Source of the DNA: UMGS1933 sp045593405 | GTDB taxonomy: Bacteria > Bacillota > Clostridia > TANB77 > CAG-508 | DNA: 64,000 nt | Direction: 5' to 3' | Assembly: GCA_045593405.1 (NCBI GenBank) | Contig: JAZNWN010000003.1 | Location: forward strand, 136,089 to 200,088 | In this document: piece after piece, positions 60,869 through 64,000 of the stretch | Numbering within the stretch: the stretch's first letter is position 1 | Layout of the letters: every line of letters starts with the position of its first letter | Made by a program: the position numbers and the translations under genes | The notes under the pieces: model-generated | Database searches by the model: none | Seen by the model: only the letters and a program-made list of their open reading frames with translations | What the model was told of the DNA's origin: nothing

Positions 60869-61201
60869 GAAATGGAAAACAATTTGTATTGAGGCCGTCC
60901 CCAATACATTGTTTTTACCCAGGTATATATCAGAATGCTCCAAACGAAGCAGGGTTTCTTCTGATACCTTTTCATAAATTGCCAGAGAAAATGGGGCGGT
61001 GTATGTATAAGATTCAGCATCTTTTATCATACTCTTATAGTTTTCGGCTGATTTCTGGCCTTTACTTATTTCTTCAAGAATAAGCTCTTCAAAAATATGG
61101 TTGAACTTTTCGGAAGGGCTTTCCTGAAGACGCTCATTAGCTTGGGATTTAGCCTGAGCTAAATTGCATAGAACGACCTGGTTTATATCGAACTTTTCCA
61201 C
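60866..61201 (-). CDS. 111-residue protein of alien codon use
   Basis: The GTG start at 61201 lies 7 bases after AAAGGAGG on the minus strand. The product begins VEKFDINQVVLCNLAQAKSQ (first residue read as Met) and ends TASIQIVFHF, with a helical first half and a beta-rich second half. No family recognised. Codons are C- and G-richer than neighbours, like the small genes at 52330, 57786 and 58122. It has a promoter TTGACA/TATTAT (61309-61337 on the minus strand) and a hairpin leader (CGAGAGTTTTTCTCG). No in-frame CGG. Confidence 0.7.
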   Translation of the reverse strand: MEKFDINQVVLCNLAQAKSQANERLQESPSEKFNHIFEELILEEISKGQKSAENYKSMIKDAESYTYTAPFSLAIYEKVSEETLLRLEHSDIYLGKNNVLGTASIQIVFHF

Positions 61202-61340
61202 TTCGATTCCTCCTTTTTTATAAAAATGTTTTAAATATAAGTAAACGCACAAGAGCGCGGAAAAAAAGGAACTTTATATACAGCGAGAAAAACTCTCGTA
61301 TTAAATATATAATAGCATAATCGACATAAAATGTCAAAAT

Positions 61341-61368
61341 GTAGGGGCACATGATTGCACCTCTACAC
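61341..61368. repeat. Short palindromic repeat (group B)
   Basis: GTAGGGGCACATGATTGCAC with CTCTACAC, between the 60866 gene and spoVAE. Confidence 0.65.
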
Positions 61369-61408
61369 ATCTGAGACATAAATATTTGAATATAAAAACT
61401 AAAATAAT

Positions 61409-61795
61409 CTATTGTTTTTTTATTTTTGGTTTTGATACTAATGATGCAATATATCCAAAAAATACTGCTGCTGCAATTCCACCAGCAGCTGCTGCTGTAC
61501 CACCTGTAAAAGCTCCAATAAATCCATTTTGCTGTGCCTTTTCAATGGCTCCTTTAGCAAGTAAATTACCAAAGCCAGTTAAAGGTACATTTGCACCAGC
61601 TCCTGCAAATTCAACTAACTTCTCGTAAATGCCTAAGCCTCCTAAAATTGCACCAGTTGTAACAAATATAACTAATATTCTAGCTGGAGTAAGCTTGGTT
61701 TTATCTATCAAAATTTGACCAATAACACAAATAAGACCACCAACAACAAATGCTTTAAGTAACATTGTCCAATCTAAATTATTAAAAAAATCTTG
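61409..61795 (-). CDS. spoVAE: Stage V sporulation protein AE
   Basis: The 128-residue membrane protein is part of the spore channel that moves dipicolinic acid. The ATG at 61795 follows AAAAGGAGGGAGAAATATT; earlier in-frame starts would read the repeat at 61831. Membrane segments lie around AFVVGGLICVIGQILI, ILVIFVTTGAILGGLGIYE and FTGGTAAAAGGIAAAVFFGY, with the family signature EFAGAGANVPLTGFGNLLAK. It is third in the minus-strand order dodecin, spoVAC, spoVAD, spoVAE. Confidence 0.94.
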   Translation of the reverse strand, partial: QDFFNNLDWTMLLKAFVVGGLICVIGQILIDKTKLTPARILVIFVTTGAILGGLGIYEKLVEFAGAGANVPLTGFGNLLAKGAIEKAQQNGFIGAFTGGTAAAAGGIAAAVFFGYIASLVSKPKIKKQ

Positions 61796-61830
61796 CATAA
61801 TATTTCTCCCTCCTTTTAATAATTTACAGA

Positions 61831-61991
61831 AAAAATCTTCGAAGAATTGGCAAGAGAGCCCCTTTGATAAGGGGGCTGTCACCGCCCAGGTGACTGGGGG
61901 TTCTTGTGAAGATGTTTAAAGAACCCTCTGTCAGCCTTCGGCTGCCACCTCCCTTGTTAAAGGAGGTTTCTTGTCTAGCCTTCGCAGTTTT
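61831..61991. repeat. ~160-bp MITE-like repeat (group F)
   Basis: AAAATCTTCGAAGAATTGGC on the left and AGCCTTCGCAGTTTT on the right form imperfect terminal inverted repeats. Inside are GGGGGCTGTCACCGCCCAGG hairpins and CTCTGTCAGCCTTCGGCTGC. Elements with these CCTCCTTT...AAAGGGGG stretches are spread widely in clostridial genomes. One copy here, between spoVAD and spoVAE. Confidence 0.75.
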
Positions 61992-62011
61992 CTTTTGCAA
62001 TAAAGTTATTC

Positions 62012-63016
62012 CTATATCTCAATTGCTACTGCATGCGCAATTCCTGGAATGCTTTCGCCTTGTTGATTGGTTGTTGCATTAGTTAAAGCACCAGTAGGTA
62101 TTAAAAGTATTTTTTTCAATTTCTTTTGTTGCAACTGATTAAATAAATAACCGGAAAATATAGTTGCAGCACATGCACAACCACTTCCACCAGAGTGCGT
62201 ATCTTGACTTCCTTTATCAAACATTAAAACACCACAGTCATTATAATTGTTTTTGATATTGTAACCTTTTAATAAGGCATTTTCCATTAAAATTTCTTTT
62301 CCAATATAACCTAAATCTCCTGTAAAAATGCCATCATAATAACTAGGACTTCTACCAGTATCTTTGAAATGAGTAATTAATGTATCTAAAGCTGCAGGTG
62401 CCATTGCTGCCCCCATATTATTAGCATCTTTTATTCCCATATCTACAATTTTACCTGTGGTAATAGCTGTTATATATGGACCATTTCCAGCTTTAGAAAG
62501 AACTACAGAGCCAGCTCCTGTTACTGTCCATTGAGATGTGGGAGGCCTTTGATTGCCAAGCTCAAGTGGGAACCTGAATTGCTTTTCTGCACTACAAAAA
62601 TGACTAGAGGCTGCACAAATTACATTTTCTGCTGCACCACTATCAATAAATACAGAACCTAGCTGAATTCCTTCACCAAAAGTTGAACAAGCACCAAAAA
62701 TCCCATAAAAGGGAATATTAAGTTCTCTAAGACCGAAACTAGATGAAATACATTGGTTAAGCAAATCTCCGGCAAAGCAATAATTAATTTTATCAGGTGC
62801 GATTCCAGATTTTACAATACTCATATTAACGGTTTCTTTTATGATTTTACTTTCGGCCTTTTCCCAAGTTTTTTCTTGCCAAAATTCATCTTCTAAACAC
62901 TTATCAAAATATTTGGCCATGGGTCCACCAGCTTCTTTTGGACCTACAATAGAAGCTGCCGATGTTATAGTAATAGGATTATCAAACTGTAAAGTTTGAC
63001 TACCTAATTTTTTCAT
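62012..63016 (-). CDS. spoVAD: Stage V sporulation protein AD
   Basis: The 334-residue thiolase-fold protein binds dipicolinic acid on the spore inner membrane. The ATG at 63016 follows AAAGGATTGATTTGT and gives MKKLGSQTLQFDNPITITSA; longer forms would translate a group E repeat. IVGPKEAGGPMAKYFDKCLE, the cysteine region IFGACSTFGEGIQLGSVFID, SSHFCSAEKQFRFPLELGNQ, GGSGCACAATIFSGYLFNQ and LIPTGALT are characteristic. Confidence 0.96.
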   Translation of the reverse strand: MKKLGSQTLQFDNPITITSAASIVGPKEAGGPMAKYFDKCLEDEFWQEKTWEKAESKIIKETVNMSIVKSGIAPDKINYCFAGDLLNQCISSSFGLRELNIPFYGIFGACSTFGEGIQLGSVFIDSGAAENVICAASSHFCSAEKQFRFPLELGNQRPPTSQWTVTGAGSVVLSKAGNGPYITAITTGKIVDMGIKDANNMGAAMAPAALDTLITHFKDTGRSPSYYDGIFTGDLGYIGKEILMENALLKGYNIKNNYNDCGVLMFDKGSQDTHSGGSGCACAATIFSGYLFNQLQQKKLKKILLIPTGALTNATTNQQGESIPGIAHAVAIEI

Positions 63017-63041
63017 ACAAATCAATCCTTTCATAATATTG

Positions 63042-63112
63042 TGTTTCGCGTTTTGTGTTTGGAATTTGGAAATCATATCAAAATTCAAAATACCAAACAC
63101 CAAATACAAATA
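63042..63112. repeat. A/T-only hairpin repeat (group E)
   Basis: TTGTGTTTCGCGTTTTGTGT and ATACCAAACACCAAATACAA arms between spoVAC and spoVAD. Confidence 0.75.
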
Positions 63113-63140
63113 GTTGATTAATTATATTTTTTGATTTATA

Positions 63141-63608
63141 TTATACAAGAGTTATAGTATTCGCATTAAAAAGTAAATATAAAAGACCAACAATAACAGA
63201 AGTAGAAATACCGTAAACAAGTACGGGACCAGCTACAGTGAACATTTTTGCACCAACTCCCATTACATAACCTTCTGATTTATATTCCATTGCAGGAGAA
63301 ACAATTGAGTTTGCAAAGCCTGTTATTGGAATCAAAGAGCCTGCTCCTGCAAATTTTCCAATTTTATTAAATATATTTAAAGAAGTTAAAAATGCACTTA
63401 AGAATATAAGAGATATTGAAACAATTGTAGAACTTGCTGTTTTATCTAACCCATTGTATTTACAAATTTCCATAATAAATTGTCCAATTGAACAGATGAA
63501 TCCACCAACCCAAAAACTATTAAAACAATTTTTTAATACTGGAGAGTCAGGAGATTTTTGATTCACATATTGTTGATAATCTTTATTAGTATCCATAGGA
63601 TTATTCAT
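63141..63608 (-). CDS. spoVAC: Stage V sporulation protein AC
   Basis: The 155-residue mechanosensitive channel subunit of the spore inner membrane releases dipicolinic acid in germination. Membrane segments lie around SFWVGGFICSIGQFIME, ASSTIVSISLIFLSAFLTSL and TVAGPVLVYGISTSVIVGLL, with the signature KFAGAGSLIPITGFANSIVS. AAAGGAGGCTTTTAT precedes the ATG on the minus strand. It begins 14 bases after the dodecin gene. Confidence 0.95.
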   Translation of the reverse strand: MNNPMDTNKDYQQYVNQKSPDSPVLKNCFNSFWVGGFICSIGQFIMEICKYNGLDKTASSTIVSISLIFLSAFLTSLNIFNKIGKFAGAGSLIPITGFANSIVSPAMEYKSEGYVMGVGAKMFTVAGPVLVYGISTSVIVGLLYLLFNANTITLV

Positions 63609-63622
63609 ATAAAAGCCTCCTT

Positions 63623-63829
63623 TTATCTTTTATCTATTCCAAAACTTAAATCTATAGTTGTATAATATTCTACAATTTTATTGCCATCTATTTTTGCAGT
63701 TTGTTCTAAGATTTTAATAGAAGAAATATAGTCTAAAGTTTTAGAAGCTTCATTAATAGTCTGAACAATAGCATCTTTCCATGAAATATTAGAAATACCA
63801 GTTAATTTTAAATGTTTTTCAGTAGACAT
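63623..63829 (-). CDS. Dodecin family protein
   Basis: The 68-residue product matches dodecins: small dodecameric flavin-storage or buffering proteins. HLKLTGISNISWKDAIVQTI (about 6-25), the central strand SSIKILEQTAKID and a final strand YYTTIDLSFGIDK are all in place. GGAGGTGTTTTA precedes the ATG. First gene of the spoVA run, so it may be made in the forespore. The 170 bases upstream to the window edge hold only AT-rich, promoter-like DNA with no gene. Confidence 0.88.
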   Translation of the reverse strand: MSTEKHLKLTGISNISWKDAIVQTINEASKTLDYISSIKILEQTAKIDGNKIVEYYTTIDLSFGIDKR

Positions 63830-64000
63830 TAAAACACCTCCAGTTTTTTATTATGTATGAAAAATCGACTAAAAGGAAAAATTTTAGTACATAATAAATG
63901 TGCGAAAGTTATAATTTGTGTACGATTTATTATATAGAAATTTTTAATTTCGTTTTTGTATAAAATTATATTTTCCAAAAAAGGAAATAATATACTTGTT

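Noticed and set aside
1..64000. CRISPR arrays, insertion sequences with transposase, prophage or tRNA genes
   Set aside because: None seen. The repeats are short, unevenly spaced and of several families, and no transposase, integrase or tRNA was recognised.

Overview
The window is AT-rich DNA from an anaerobic, spore-forming, fermentative member of the Firmicutes, most likely an uncultured Clostridia lineage. Pointers are the spoIIAA-spoIIAB-sigF operon, spoIID, a spoIIQ-like gene, spoVAC/AD/AE, bifunctional adhE, groESL behind a CIRCE-like operator, and a strong preference for AGA arginine codons.

The outstanding feature concerns the codon CGG. I looked for in-frame CGG by eye in every gene I accept. 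Genes with the typical composition of the window hold 13 in-frame CGG codons, in eight genes: dprA (2), alr (1), sigF (1), spoIID (1), a DUF1294 gene (1), radA (4) and two prepilin-like genes (1 and 2). At all 13 the original frame stops within about 20 codons. Skipping only the C, so that NNN-C-GGA (12 times) or NNN-C-GGG (once) reads on with glycine, restores the family-typical protein to its natural end. The alr shift brings its stop into a TAATG overlap with the next gene. I found no CGG read as arginine in these genes and no other kind of frame break. The simplest reading is that CGG is unassigned, or is read as part of a four-base glycine codon, and causes efficient +1 frameshifting. Two small genes of different codon use (52330-52608 and 57786-58013) carry three CGG codons that look like ordinary arginine and are the natural counter-test.

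Layout: 1-8 kb holds a membrane-protein tail, groES-groEL, folC, adhE and an APH-type kinase. 8-18 kb holds pfkA, argS, upp, folD, shifted dprA, a leucine-rich-repeat prepilin, a class A PBP and dCMP deaminase. 18-27.4 kb holds a FemAB protein, shifted alr, a DUF1189 protein, ftsH, an AI-2E-type permease, inorganic pyrophosphatase, a TPR protein and uppP. 27.6-31.3 kb is the sporulation block. 31.5-41 kb holds a helical protein, DUF1294, a DnaA-box cluster, a second prepilin, rsmD, an H-subunit-like protein, ftsK/spoIIIE, an unknown coiled-coil protein and a metallo-beta-lactamase RNase. 41-52 kb holds a GH15-like enzyme, radA-disA, a third prepilin, a cyclophilin, glycyl-tRNA synthetase, a uridine-kinase-like protein, an RNHCP protein and RNase P RNA. 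52-64 kb holds an ArsR/P-type ATPase metal operon, cdaA, truA, small genes of alien composition, rplM-rpsI, infC-rpmI-rplT, spoVA genes and a dodecin.

Intergenic space is full of short structured repeats. These are TGTAGGGG...CCCCTACA palindromes, a ~145-bp element with a GCCAAA-CGCAGGGG...CCCCGACGAGA-TTTGGC frame, a ~118-bp element with TCAGCC...GGCTGA ends, a ~160-bp MITE-like element, and A/T-only arms rich in CAAATACAAAA and its complement. Parts of two of these families lie inside the leader-coding parts of prepilin genes. CGG is frequent in the repeats but nearly absent as a codon.
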